Assembly: GCF_029946505.1 (NCBI RefSeq)
Contig: NZ_JARZHG010000065.1
Coordinates: 1-36,204 of the forward strand
Length of the DNA stretch: 36,204 nucleotides
Source: Polyangium sp. y55x31
GTDB taxonomy: Bacteria; Myxococcota_A; Polyangia; Polyangiales; Polyangiaceae
Direction of reading: 5' to 3'
Part shown: positions 1-9,115 of the stretch, piece after piece
Numbering within the stretch: position 1 is the stretch's first letter
Layout: every line of letters starts with the position of its first letter
Program-made: the position numbers and the translations under genes
Notes under the pieces: generated by a model
Told to the model about the DNA's origin: nothing
Database searches by the model: none
What the model saw: the letters and a program-made list of their open reading frames with translations, nothing else

Positions 1-495
1 GCCGCCGCGCCCGCGTCAGCCGTCGCCCCCGCGCCCGCGTCCGCCGCGGCACCCGCGTCCGCGTCCGCCGCCGCGCCGGAGCCTGCCGCCTCGGCCGCTC
101 CTTCCGCCTCCGCCTCCGCAGCAGCCCCGGAAGCGCCGCCGGCCGACGCGGCGCCGCTGCCGGCCGTGAAGGTCAAGAACATCGGAATGCACATCGGCGG
201 CGGGCCGAACGACGACGCCAACAAGGCGCCGTTCAACCGCTCGGTCGAGCCCCATTTCGACGAACTGCGCCGCTGCTTCGCCAAGGTCGACGATCCCAAG
301 AAGGGCGGCGATTTCGGCGTCGACCTCCTCGTCGACGGCAAGGGCGGCAAGGCCCAGGTCTCGCACCCTCGCACCGCGCTCAAGGGCGAAGGGTTCGTGC
401 CTTGTGTCGTCGGCGTGTTCGAAGCCATCGAATTTCTGCGCCCGAAGGGCGGCAAAAAGACGATGGTCAGTTATTCGATCCGCTTCACGCCCTGA
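1..495 (+). CDS. AgmX/PglI C-terminal-like protein, 5' end missing
   Basis: The reading frame is open from the first base, so the N-terminus lies outside the window. The visible part starts with about 55 residues of almost pure Ala/Pro/Ser linker, followed by a compact domain of about 110 residues. That domain has the pattern of AgmX/PglI or TonB-like C-terminal domains: a helix ending in a Cys (HFDELRRCFAK), a beta-hairpin with DLLVDGKGG, a second Cys (FVPCVVG), and a final strand before the stop. Such proteins in myxobacteria are usually membrane or envelope proteins with a long disordered linker before this domain; some are linked to gliding. The function here is not known, and the family assignment is by pattern only. 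An ATG at 187 also lies in frame but is inside the domain. Confidence 0.6.
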   Translation, partial: AAAPASAVAPAPASAAAPASASAAAPEPAASAAPSASASAAAPEAPPADAAPLPAVKVKNIGMHIGGGPNDDANKAPFNRSVEPHFDELRRCFAKVDDPKKGGDFGVDLLVDGKGGKAQVSHPRTALKGEGFVPCVVGVFEAIEFLRPKGGKKTMVSYSIRFTP

Positions 496-497
496 CC

Positions 498-527
498 TTG
501 TCGCGCCTCGCCTGCGCGGCATACTCT
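498..527 (+). promoter_or_regulatory. Possible sigma-70-like promoter for the lipoprotein gene at 571
   Basis: TTGTCG (498-503) and TACTCT (522-527) are separated by 18 bases. Transcription would start near 534 and leave a leader of about 37 nt, which contains a GAGG ribosome-binding site before the ATG at 571. The match is by eye and the -35 box is imperfect. Confidence 0.35.
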
Positions 528-570
528 TCCCCGCTTCGATCCACCCTTCTTCTTCTGCGAGGTCATCGAC

Positions 571-1911
571 ATGCGCTTGCTTCCTCGATTGGCGGTTCTC
601 CGTTCGGCCCTCTTGCTCTCGGGCCTCGTCTCTCTGGTCGCGCTCGGCCCGATCGCATGCTCGGCGAGCAACGAGACACCCGGCGCGGGCGGCAGCGGCC
701 AAGGGGGCGACGGCGCGCAGGGCGGGTCGGGCGGCGACGGCGGCTCGGGGGGGACGATGGTCGGCTCCGGCGGGTCGGGTGGTGAGGGCGGCACGGGCGG
801 CATGATGGCCGGCTCCGGCGGAATGGGCGGGGCGGGCGGCAGCGGCGGCAGCGGCGGCAGCGGTGGAATGGGCGGCGGGCAAAATGGCACCGCGACGAAG
901 GTCGTCAGCGTCTACGGCAGCGGCAGCACCGTCATGGCGAACGAGACGGACCTCGCATCGGGCGTGGGCAAGTCGACGCCCTGGCAGGACCAGAGCACGG
1001 ATGCGATCGGCCTCGTCTCCGACGGCCCGGGCAGCGGCCTCTGCGTGCTTCGATCGAGCGCGGGGGGCGAGCTGCGCGTCGCTTCGTATTCGGCCGGAGC
1101 GTGGACGCCCGGGTTCAACCAAGCCCTGCCAGCGCTGGAGGCGGGCCTCGCGAGCCAGGGCGGGCCGCAGCTCGCGGCGGCCGGCGGCATCGGGCACCTC
1201 GTCTACAAGGGCACGGACGGCTTTTATTATTATGGCCGCCTCCAGAACAAGGTCTGGGTGAGCAAAAAGGAGGCGATCACCGCGAATGGCCAGCATTCCT
1301 CGGGGCCAAACCCGCCGGCCGTGGCGGCCGTCGGCAATGCGCCCGTGATCGCGTTCATCGGCGCGGACGGGACGTTTTACGATCAATCGCGGGCCGGCGG
1401 CGCGTGGACGGCCGCCACGCCGCACTCGATCGGCGTCAAGGCGGCGGCGGCGACGCCCGGCATCGTCGCGCTCGAATCCGGCCCGGAGCTCGTCGCGGTC
1501 TTCGCGAGCGAGGCGGGCACCTTGAATTGGCTCTCCCGCAAGGGGCTCGTCTGGACGAACCCCCAGCCCATCGAGGGCGCCTCCTCGCTCGATCAACCGA
1601 GCCTCGCGCCTCTCCCCGGCGGCGGCGCGCTGCTCGCGTATCGAGGCACGGATCAGCGCCTCTACACGGCGCGGCTCTCGACCGGCGACGCACCGACCTG
1701 GTCGGTCCCCGTGCAGGGCGCGGGCGGGGGGAATCCGATCCTCGTCGTGCCACCGGCCATCACGCGCGGCGGCAAGGGCGCCGAGGCCGAAATGATTTAC
1801 GCTGACAACCTGAACAGCGTGTATTCGACGCGGCTCGTCGGCGGCGCGTGGCTTCCCCGCGCCTTCGCGGGCAGCGCCTCGGGCCGGATCGCGATCGCCA
1901 CCCTGCCTTGA
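571..1911 (+). CDS. Gly/Ser-rich lipoprotein with a propeller-like domain
   Basis: A protein of 446 residues, probably exported and possibly lipidated at Cys30. The signal region is clear (MRLLPRL, then a hydrophobic stretch ending PIAC), but Pro at -3 makes the lipobox atypical. Residues about 34-108 are a Gly/Ser/Met low-complexity linker typical of Polyangium/Sorangium surface proteins. The remaining 330 residues form irregular repeats of about 45 residues. Each has a hydrophobic strand, a GTDG or GADGT turn and an aromatic strand (examples: LVYKGTDGFYYY, VIAFIGADGTFYD, LLAYRGTDQRLYT). This resembles beta-propeller lectins of the PLL/fucose-lectin type or sialidase-like propellers, but no ligand residues can be assigned. 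A GAGG ribosome-binding site precedes the ATG. Confidence 0.75.
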   Translation: MRLLPRLAVLRSALLLSGLVSLVALGPIACSASNETPGAGGSGQGGDGAQGGSGGDGGSGGTMVGSGGSGGEGGTGGMMAGSGGMGGAGGSGGSGGSGGMGGGQNGTATKVVSVYGSGSTVMANETDLASGVGKSTPWQDQSTDAIGLVSDGPGSGLCVLRSSAGGELRVASYSAGAWTPGFNQALPALEAGLASQGGPQLAAAGGIGHLVYKGTDGFYYYGRLQNKVWVSKKEAITANGQHSSGPNPPAVAAVGNAPVIAFIGADGTFYDQSRAGGAWTAATPHSIGVKAAAATPGIVALESGPELVAVFASEAGTLNWLSRKGLVWTNPQPIEGASSLDQPSLAPLPGGGALLAYRGTDQRLYTARLSTGDAPTWSVPVQGAGGGNPILVVPPAITRGGKGAEAEMIYADNLNSVYSTRLVGGAWLPRAFAGSASGRIAIATLP

Positions 1912-1919
1912 CCTGACCG

Positions 1920-1928
1920 TGCTAGCGT
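1920..1928 (+). promoter_or_regulatory. Extended -10 element 9 nt before the start codon
   Basis: TGC-TAGCGT has the form of an extended -10 box (TGn-TAnnnT). The ATG at 1938 begins 9 nt after it, and no ribosome-binding site fits between them. This would give a leaderless or nearly leaderless transcript. The same arrangement recurs before several other genes in the window. No -35 box at the usual distance is evident. Confidence 0.35.
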
Positions 1929-1937
1929 GCGGGCCCC

Positions 1938-2768
1938 ATGGCTCACGCGCAAGACGACCTCCAGAAGGCTCGCACCGGCGGTGTCCTTCTCCTCCGCGAC
2001 AACACCTGGAGCGATTGCGCCATCGACGGCATGCGCGGCGATTTCCGCCGCCTCACCGTCCAGGGCACCCGCGGCTTCTGCAACGTGAACGCCGGCCGCC
2101 ATCACGTCGTCACGAACCACGAGGACGAGCCCATCGTCCTCGATCTCATCCTCTACCCCGGCGAGACGCTCGTCCGGCGGCTCGACGTCGACGAGCGCGA
2201 GTTCGTGCTCGATGATCCCGAGACCGAAAAGAAATACCTCGCGCTCGCGGCGGGCGGCAGCCGCGGGGCCATGGCGAGCGCGCTCGTCGATTACGAAAAG
2301 GCGATCGTTTCCGCGAGAGGCCGCGCGCCCGAGCTCTTGCCCGACGAGATCACGAGGCGCGTCGGCGCCGCATTCGTCGCGGCCGCGGAGCAGGCGGCGG
2401 CGGGCGCCGATCAGGGCGTGCTCATGGAGCAGACCTACAAGGCCGGCCTCGAGCTCATTGGCCACGTCATGCCCTTCTCGCACATCCAGAAGTTCGTCGG
2501 CCTCTTCTCCATGTCGGCCTCGAAGCACGCGATGGAGGGCAATTACGAGCTCGCGGCGCGGATCACGCTCCTCGGCCTCTCCATTCTCCCGGGCGAGCCT
2601 TGGCTGCTCGACCTCCTCGCGAATCTTTATTCGGACGGAGGCGCGCCGGTCTCCGCGCTCCCGTTCAGCGAGGAGGCGCTCCGGCGCGCGCACGTGCTCC
2701 CCGAGAAGCTCGCCCAGCAGATCCGGGCGACGTACGCCGAGATCTCGGTGGCGGCCCAGGGAAGTTGA
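1938..2768 (+). CDS. Hypothetical protein with helical (TPR-like) C-terminus
   Basis: A soluble protein of 276 residues without signal peptide or membrane segment. I do not recognise the family. Residues 10-95 look beta-rich (VLLLRDNTWSDC, LRGFCNVNAGRHHVVTNH, IVLDLILYPGE). Residues 105-270 look helical and end in a TPR-like pair of helices (YELAARITLLGLSILPGEPW, then LLDLLANLYSD and ALPFSEEALRRAH). The gene starts 26 nt after the preceding lipoprotein gene, but it has its own -10-like box and no ribosome-binding site. It may therefore be transcribed separately as a leaderless mRNA. The start choice is ATG 1938, the first in-frame ATG after that box. Confidence 0.7.
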   Translation: MAHAQDDLQKARTGGVLLLRDNTWSDCAIDGMRGDFRRLTVQGTRGFCNVNAGRHHVVTNHEDEPIVLDLILYPGETLVRRLDVDEREFVLDDPETEKKYLALAAGGSRGAMASALVDYEKAIVSARGRAPELLPDEITRRVGAAFVAAAEQAAAGADQGVLMEQTYKAGLELIGHVMPFSHIQKFVGLFSMSASKHAMEGNYELAARITLLGLSILPGEPWLLDLLANLYSDGGAPVSALPFSEEALRRAHVLPEKLAQQIRATYAEISVAAQGS

Positions 2769-2777
2769 CGGGCGAGC

Positions 2778-2806
2778 TTGACAGGATGACCGGCGCTCCG
2801 TAGATT
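2778..2806 (+). promoter_or_regulatory. Strong sigma-70-like promoter for the MglA-paralogue operon
   Basis: TTGACA (2778-2783) is a perfect -35 box and TAGATT (2801-2806) fits the -10 pattern TAnnnT; the spacer is exactly 17 bases. Transcription would begin near 2813, giving a leader of about 155 nt before the GTG at 2968. I see no recognisable riboswitch in that leader. Confidence 0.6.
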
Positions 2807-2967
2807 ACGAGATACCGGTCCGGAAGAAGGAACCGCCGTTCCACCGACCGACGAGTCACGGCGGGCCGCCCTCGGGCGACGACGAACAACCCCAGCGCTG
2901 GACACGGATCACATGGTGGAGCGACGGCTCCATGGATGTCGATTTCCGTCCGGCATAGGGGGCGATT

Positions 2968-4116
2968 GTGAAACGAACGGAAATCGACGCCCTGGTGCGC
3001 GCGCACCGGGGGCGGGCTCGTCCCGTGGCTTTTTTGCATGTCCTCCGCCAGGCCAGGCTCGACGAGGACGATCAATCCTTTTTGCGCGAGCACGTCGCCG
3101 AGCTAGGCGTGCCTGATTTGCTCGCCTGGCGCGCGCGCTGCGAGCCGGGCTTCACCGGCACGGTTTTGCGCGCGCTCGCTCGGATCGCGCTCGAAGATCC
3201 GTCGCAATTCGAACACGAGGTCCTCGACGCGCCGCGATTCTCGCTCGACGACGACGAGTGGGTCGAGCTCGCCGACCTCACGCGCGGCAAGGTCCCGCCG
3301 CGTGTCTTCGATCGAATCACGGCCCGCCGCGTCCGCGCCGAGGCCCCCAAAGAAAAGGAGAGCGCCGCGCTCGCGACCGACGATTTCGACCTGGCCGGCT
3401 ACCTCGAGTCGAGCCTCGCCGAAATCGCGCCGGCAGGACCCGGCCTCGCGACCCCGATCGACGCCTCGCTCGCGCCGGAGGCCATCGTCGAGCGCGCGCG
3501 GAATGCGTGGAGCCCGGAGGAGCGCGTCATGCTTCTCGAATGGGCCGCCGCGCACGGCGTACCACGCAAACCCCTCGTGGAGATCGCCGTCGCCGCGATC
3601 CGCGCGGGTGAGATCGATCCACGCCTCCGCGCCTTCGTCGCCTCGCAGGTCGGCACGCGCGCCGCCTGGGATGCGCATGGGCTCGACGTCGTGCTCGCAT
3701 TCCTCGATCGGAGCGCTCATTCCTCCCTCTCGGAGCTTTGCGCTCTCGTGTGGAGCGCGGCCCGCGGCGCGCCCGCGGTGCGTGGCGTTCCCGGGCGCGA
3801 CGAGCCGCAAGGATTGCTCTCTGCCATGAGCGCGGCCTTCGCCGCAGCGCTCGTCCACGTGGCCCGCGAATCCCTGGTCGCGTCCTTGCCCGCGCGCGCG
3901 ATGGCCGCCCTCTCGGCGCTCGCTTGCCTCGCGCCGCCGCCGCGCCTCTCGCGCAGCATTCACGACCTCCTCCGCGCGCCCGGCGTCGCGGGAGAGGTCC
4001 TCGCGCTCGTCGAGCTCAACGTGCGGCTCGTCAAGCATTCGAGCGCCCGGGATGCCTCGTTCGAGAGCATCGTGGCCGCCATCCATTGCCTCGCCGACGC
4101 AGGGCCCGAGGCGTGA
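2968..4116 (+). CDS. Hypothetical helical-repeat protein, partner gene of an MglA paralogue
   Basis: A protein of 382 residues starting at GTG, preceded by an AGGGGG ribosome-binding site 5 nt upstream. It has no signal peptide or membrane segment. Composition is Ala/Leu/Arg/Glu-rich, with successive amphipathic helices of about 20 residues in residues 1-120 and 165-380, as in HEAT-like or ARM-like helical repeats. A more variable charged linker (KEKESAALATDD) lies near residue 130. No catalytic motif is visible. The gene ends 15 nt before an MglA-like GTPase gene and shares its promoter. A role as regulator, effector or scaffold of that GTPase is a reasonable inference from position only. 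It is not a Roadblock/MglB protein. Confidence 0.7.
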   Translation: MKRTEIDALVRAHRGRARPVAFLHVLRQARLDEDDQSFLREHVAELGVPDLLAWRARCEPGFTGTVLRALARIALEDPSQFEHEVLDAPRFSLDDDEWVELADLTRGKVPPRVFDRITARRVRAEAPKEKESAALATDDFDLAGYLESSLAEIAPAGPGLATPIDASLAPEAIVERARNAWSPEERVMLLEWAAAHGVPRKPLVEIAVAAIRAGEIDPRLRAFVASQVGTRAAWDAHGLDVVLAFLDRSAHSSLSELCALVWSAARGAPAVRGVPGRDEPQGLLSAMSAAFAAALVHVARESLVASLPARAMAALSALACLAPPPRLSRSIHDLLRAPGVAGEVLALVELNVRLVKHSSARDASFESIVAAIHCLADAGPEA

Positions 4117-4131
4117 GGAGGAGGCGGCGAC

Positions 4132-4725
4132 ATGGCTTTCGTCAACGTCCCCTCGCGGGAGATCTTCCTCAAGATCGTGTACTACGGCGCGGGTTTGTGC
4201 GGAAAAACCGCGAACGTCGAGTACGTCCACGCGCGCGCCCCCGAGGCGTCGCGGGGCAACCTCGTCTCGCTGAAGACCGAGAGCGAACGGACGCTCTTCT
4301 TCGATTTCATGCCCCTCGAAGTCGGCCAGATCCGCGGGTATCGCGTCCGGCTGCACCTCTACACGGTGCCCGGGCAGGTGTTCTACAAGGCGAGCCGCAA
4401 GCTCATTCTGAAGGGCGTCGACGGGGTGGTCTTCGTCGTCGATTCGCAGTCTGCGCGCCTCGAAGCGAACGTCGAGGCCCTGGAGGACCTCGGGGACAAC
4501 CTCGCCGAGCTCGGCGCCGCGCGGGGGGAGATCCCGTGCGTCGTGCAATACAACAAGCGTGATCTGCCCGAGATCGAGCCCCTCTCACGCCTGCGGGAGT
4601 TCTGCAATCCGATGGGCGCGCCCGAGGTCGAGAGCGCGGCGAAGAGCGGCGTGGGCGTGATGGAGACGCTGCAGGCGGTGTCGCGCTCCGTGCTCCAGCG
4701 GATGGGCGGCCGGAAGGTCGCCTGA
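4132..4725 (+). CDS. MglA-like small Ras-family GTPase
   Basis: A 197-residue GTPase that aligns along its full length, from memory, with Myxococcus MglA, the polarity and motility switch. Key residues fall at MglA numbering: P-loop GAGLCGKT at 19-26, the intrinsic arginine finger Arg53 in TESERTLFFDF, and YTVPGQ with the MglA-specific Thr78 and catalytic Gln82. The base-recognition motif NKRD follows. Thr78, in place of the Asp of most Ras proteins, places it in the MglA subfamily. The preceding gene is a helical-repeat protein rather than the GAP MglB, so this is probably a paralogue and not the canonical mglAB locus. The RBS GGAGGAGG lies just before ATG 4132. Its stop codon directly abuts the convergent oxidase subunit gene. 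Confidence 0.9.
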   Translation: MAFVNVPSREIFLKIVYYGAGLCGKTANVEYVHARAPEASRGNLVSLKTESERTLFFDFMPLEVGQIRGYRVRLHLYTVPGQVFYKASRKLILKGVDGVVFVVDSQSARLEANVEALEDLGDNLAELGAARGEIPCVVQYNKRDLPEIEPLSRLREFCNPMGAPEVESAAKSGVGVMETLQAVSRSVLQRMGGRKVA

Positions 4726-4732
4726 TCAGGCG
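4719..4732. repeat. 14-bp perfect palindrome spanning two convergent stop codons
   Basis: CGCCTGATCAGGCG is its own reverse complement and is centred exactly on the join TGA|TCA, the two stop codons of the convergent genes. There is no intergenic base. It has no loop or T-run, so it does not look like a normal terminator. Confidence 0.5.
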
Positions 4733-5805
4733 GCGGGCCGCTCGGCCCGCGTGAGCGCCGTCCGGATCGCCCAGGTGGCGAGCACCGCATTCACCAGGAA
4801 AAACCCGAGGAAGAGCCACCGGCCCGAGACCTGGGCGGCCCGCGCGTGCTCCGGATACAGCGCCGCGAAATCGACGGCCGTGATGCGCAGGACCTCGCGT
4901 ACGACCGTCGTCCCGAGGATCACGAAAAACAGCCCCGCCGAGGCGATCCCGAGCCATTTCCCGCGATTCGCCTGGGCCCGATACAGCCCGACGAACCCCG
5001 CGCCCTCCACGACGACGCCCGCCGCCGCCGCGACGAACCACGGCAATGCCATCGGCCCGACCGCGTGCGCCCTCGCCGCGGGCCCCACGAGCATCGCGTA
5101 TCCGGCGGCGCACGCCCCCGCGACGACGAGCCCGCCGAGCCCGAGCCGCGCCACGCGCTGGAACGTCGCCGTTTCCACGGGCGATCCAGCGCGCTCGCGT
5201 CGATGGAGCTGCCAGCCGAGCAAGACCGCGAGCGTCGGGAGCGCGCCGAGCGTCCAGAGCAGCATACGCGGCAGGATCTCGCGGTTCTCGTAGATCATCG
5301 ACTTCGACGCGTACATCGGCGCCCACGCACCCTCGCTCCGCGCGAGCAGGTAATTTTCGGTCCACGAGAGCGCGGTGAACAGGAAACACGCGAGGGCCCC
5401 CGTCGTCACGAGCACCTTGAGCCGCGGCCGCGCCTTCACGAACGCCGTCTTCTGCGCGTAGAGCAGGTAAAACCCGACGATCAGCGCCGGCAGGATGAGC
5501 ATCCAGCGGTGGAAGAGCAGCAGGTTCGCCGTGTAAAACGCTTTTTTGTAGAGGATCTGGATGAAGAGCAAGGGCGCGATCCCGGCCGTGATCGCGGCCG
5601 AGAGCGCGAACGGGAGCCAGTCGCGGAGCAGCTCCGCGAGCACGTCGCTCGTCCCCGATTTGCCGCGGATCTGACGGACGAGCAGGACACCCGTCCCGGC
5701 GAGCACGTAGTTCATGAACACCACGTGCGCGACGAGCGTGAGCACGTACGTCGCGAGGTAAAACGCGGTCGGCCCGGGGAAACCGAAGGGGAAGGGGGCG
5801 TCCAT
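4726..5805 (-). CDS. bd-family oxygen reductase, subunit II-like membrane protein
   Basis: A 359-residue integral membrane protein with about eight or nine hydrophobic segments. It is the second gene of a two-gene operon, starting 2 nt after the stop of the large subunit. The first helix contains AHVVFMNYVLAGTGVLL (His27), which resembles the first His-bearing helix of the large subunit. The segment SWTENYLLAR and a loop with WAPMY recall the same family. It is probably the CydB-position subunit of a cytochrome bd-type oxygen reductase. The similarity of its N-terminus to subunit I suggests that the two subunits share ancestry. Haem ligands in this subunit cannot be established from the sequence. 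The C-terminus ends in a short Arg/Ala tail. Confidence 0.75.
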   Translation of the reverse strand: MDAPFPFGFPGPTAFYLATYVLTLVAHVVFMNYVLAGTGVLLVRQIRGKSGTSDVLAELLRDWLPFALSAAITAGIAPLLFIQILYKKAFYTANLLLFHRWMLILPALIVGFYLLYAQKTAFVKARPRLKVLVTTGALACFLFTALSWTENYLLARSEGAWAPMYASKSMIYENREILPRMLLWTLGALPTLAVLLGWQLHRRERAGSPVETATFQRVARLGLGGLVVAGACAAGYAMLVGPAARAHAVGPMALPWFVAAAAGVVVEGAGFVGLYRAQANRGKWLGIASAGLFFVILGTTVVREVLRITAVDFAALYPEHARAAQVSGRWLFLGFFLVNAVLATWAIRTALTRAERPAA

Positions 5806-5807
5806 GA

Positions 5808-7229
<1,422 letters not shown>

Positions 7230-7261
7230 GGTGACGGTAATGATGTAAGGGGTGCCCTGCG

Positions 7262-7285
7262 CCGTTTTCAACGGCAAAGTTGCCG
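7262..7285. promoter_or_regulatory. Overlapping inverted repeats, candidate operator of the oxidase operon
   Basis: Two perfect inverted repeats overlap: CCGTT-TTC-AACGG (7262-7274) and CGGCAA-AG-TTGCCG (7272-7285). On the minus strand they lie just upstream of the oxidase gene and include TTGAAA (7271-7266), which could be a -35 box. A weak -10 candidate (TTACAT, 7248-7243) lies 17 bases further. A regulator bound here could block transcription of the oxidase operon. The regulator is unknown. Confidence 0.35.
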
Positions 7286-7373
7286 CAGTCGGGCGCAATC
7301 GCCGCGGCAGGTTGCCACGGGGCGCGGCGCGCGCGTCACCCTTCGTCCGGGCATCTCCGTTCGTCCCGAGACC

Positions 7374-7382
7374 TGCTATCGT
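7374..7382 (+). promoter_or_regulatory. Extended -10 element 8 nt before a GTG start
   Basis: TGC-TATCGT is an extended -10-like box, and the GTG start at 7391 lies 8 nt beyond it. No ribosome-binding site fits between, so a leaderless mRNA is likely. Confidence 0.35.
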
Positions 7383-7390
7383 GCGCGCCC

Positions 7391-8503
7391 GTGCCCGTTC
7401 GGTGGTTCGTCCCGGTCGTCGCCCTGGCCACGCTCGCAAGCTGCAAGGCGAGCTCGAACGACGACCGAGCGCCCGCGCCGCCACCCCCGAGCGCATCCGC
7501 CGCGCCCTCGGCCGCGCCGGCGCCGGAGGGCGGGGCCCTCGCGGCGAGCGAGAAGCGAGAGGACGTGGGCGCGGCGCCGGATGCGGCGATCGTCGACGAT
7601 CGACCGCTCCACCACACGACGCAGGAAGAGCTCCTCGCGCTGATCTCGATCGCGCCGGGGAAGAAGTGGCGCAAGCGTGATCCGGGCGAGTTCTTGCGGC
7701 GATACGTGGGACCCGACGGGCCCGGACAAACGAACCAGGGCAACCCCGCGCTCGCGCGGCACGTGATCTCCCGGGCGCAATGCCTCGAAGGGCTGCGCGG
7801 GATCACGCTGCAGACGGAGGCGCAACGCGAGGCGTGCGGCGGGCACGAGAACATGGTGCCGATTTACGAGGGCGGCGATCCGGAGAAGGCCAAGGTCTGC
7901 ATCGACGTCTTCGAGTATCCGAACCGCCCTTGCGAGCTGCCGATGGTGTGGGTGCCGCCGGCCCACGCCGCGGCGTTTTGCGAGCTGCAAGGAAAGCGGC
8001 TCTGCACGCAGGACGAGTGGGTCCTCGGCTGCCGCGGCGATCCCGGGGGAGGGGAGCCGAGCACCTACGCCTACGGGAGCGAGCTCGACCTCGACATTTG
8101 CAACACCAACAAACCCGCGGCCAAGTGGTCGGACAAACCTTGTGATCCGCGGACGATCGACACGACCTGGGCCACGTGCGCGACGAACACCGAGCCGTCG
8201 GGCTCGTACCCGCGGTGCCGCTCGCGGTTCGGCGTCTTCGATCAGCACGGCAACGTGGCCGAGGCGATGACGCGCTTCGATCCCGAGGAGAACAAGGTGG
8301 TCTCGCAGCTCAAGGGCAGCGCGTTTTTTTACGTGGACGTGGCGCGCAGGCTCGACGAGCCGCCGCGGCGCGAGGTGTACTCGGACCACTGCGCGCACGA
8401 TCCCCGCTGGCACGTGCAGCCGATCCGGAAGGCGTTCCACGTGAACTACCACCTCGGCTTCCGTTGCTGCTACGCGCGCGGCGGTAGATCACCTGGGCGA
8501 TAA
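7391..8503 (+). CDS. Lipoprotein of the formylglycine-generating-enzyme-like (SUMF1) fold
   Basis: A 370-residue lipoprotein: signal peptide with lipobox LASC (Cys18), then an Ala/Pro/Ser linker to about residue 55. The rest has the pattern of FGE/PvdO/EgtB-like sulfatase-modifying-factor domains: CIDVFEYPN, PMVWVPPAHAAAFCELQGKRLCTQDEWVLGCRG, YAYGS, FGVFDQHGNVAEAM and the terminal GFRCCYAR. Cys residues are numerous and probably form disulphides. The catalytic Cys pair of true formylglycine-generating enzymes is not visible in the region after KGSAFFYVD, so it may be a non-catalytic or divergent member. The GTG start was chosen because the signal peptide begins there; longer in-frame starts put charged sequence in front of it. 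It runs divergently from the oxidase operon and overlaps the convergent sigma-factor gene by 15 nt. Confidence 0.8.
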   Translation: MPVRWFVPVVALATLASCKASSNDDRAPAPPPPSASAAPSAAPAPEGGALAASEKREDVGAAPDAAIVDDRPLHHTTQEELLALISIAPGKKWRKRDPGEFLRRYVGPDGPGQTNQGNPALARHVISRAQCLEGLRGITLQTEAQREACGGHENMVPIYEGGDPEKAKVCIDVFEYPNRPCELPMVWVPPAHAAAFCELQGKRLCTQDEWVLGCRGDPGGGEPSTYAYGSELDLDICNTNKPAAKWSDKPCDPRTIDTTWATCATNTEPSGSYPRCRSRFGVFDQHGNVAEAMTRFDPEENKVVSQLKGSAFFYVDVARRLDEPPRREVYSDHCAHDPRWHVQPIRKAFHVNYHLGFRCCYARGGRSPGR

Positions 8504-9019
8504 CCGCTCGATACGAGCGCGCGCCACGCGTTCGAGCGTGGTGATCCGGCGGAAAGCCACGTTGCGGGTGATCCCGAACCGCAACGCGAGCTCGTCGAGC
8601 GTGGCGTCTTCGAGGAAATAAGCGACGAACAGCGCGCGATCCTCGTCCGTCATGGGACCGAGGGCCGCCTGGACGAGGCGCGCGGCGTGCGCCCGTTCGT
8701 CCGTCGGGGATCCGGGCGCAGGGGCGAGGGCGAGCCCGCGGTGCCCGAGGCTCTCGTATCGATGGCGGCTGAGGCGGAGGAAGTTCTGGCCGAGCTGCCA
8801 GGTGATGCCGTCGAGCCAGGCGCGCATGCGCCCCTCGGGGGCGTTGTCGACCTCGTGCCAGCGCTCGAGCGCGATGACGAAGGCATGCTGGACGAGATCC
8901 CTCGCGTCTTCGGGCAAGAGGCCCATGCGGCGGAGGCGCCGGCGAAGGGAGGCGGCGACGAACGCGTAGAGCCAAGCTTGTTCCGGCGCGAACGGGTTGC
9001 GGGGAGGACGACGGGCCAC
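8489..9019 (-). CDS. Small sigma-70 family (ECF-like) RNA polymerase sigma factor
   Basis: A 176-residue protein with the two-domain layout of ECF sigma factors. Region 2 spans about residues 20-90 (LPEDARDLVQHAFVIALERW, then MRAWLDGITWQLGQNF). A short linker follows, and region 4 spans about 115-172 (MTDEDRALFVAYFLEDATLDE, with the helix-turn-helix LALRFGITRNVAFRRITTLE). No anti-sigma gene is next to it. It lies 96 nt downstream of the STAND/WD40 gene on the same strand, and the 3' ends of this gene and the FGE-like lipoprotein gene overlap. The start is GTG 9019; no ribosome-binding site is seen, and a T-rich patch (9049-9058 region) lies upstream. Confidence 0.85.
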   Translation of the reverse strand: MARRPPRNPFAPEQAWLYAFVAASLRRRLRRMGLLPEDARDLVQHAFVIALERWHEVDNAPEGRMRAWLDGITWQLGQNFLRLSRHRYESLGHRGLALAPAPGSPTDERAHAARLVQAALGPMTDEDRALFVAYFLEDATLDELALRFGITRNVAFRRITTLERVARARIERLSPR

Positions 9020-9115
9020 ATACGGGTATTTGTCGACCGACGCGCCGTTCTTAAAAAATGTGAGCTTTCGAAAGGGACCGACGGGGCTGCGATCGTCCCG
9101 GAAGTCGCGGACCGC

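Noticed and set aside
16-1596. Long minus-strand open frame over the first genes
   Set aside because: It lies antisense to real genes, is extremely Arg/Ala/Gly-rich and has no domain pattern. Long antisense frames are expected at this GC content.
9040-9080. Intrinsic terminator between the WD40 and sigma genes (T-rich patch on the minus strand)
   Set aside because: Only a 5-bp self-complementary CTTTCGAAAG precedes it, with no proper loop and a gap before the T-run.
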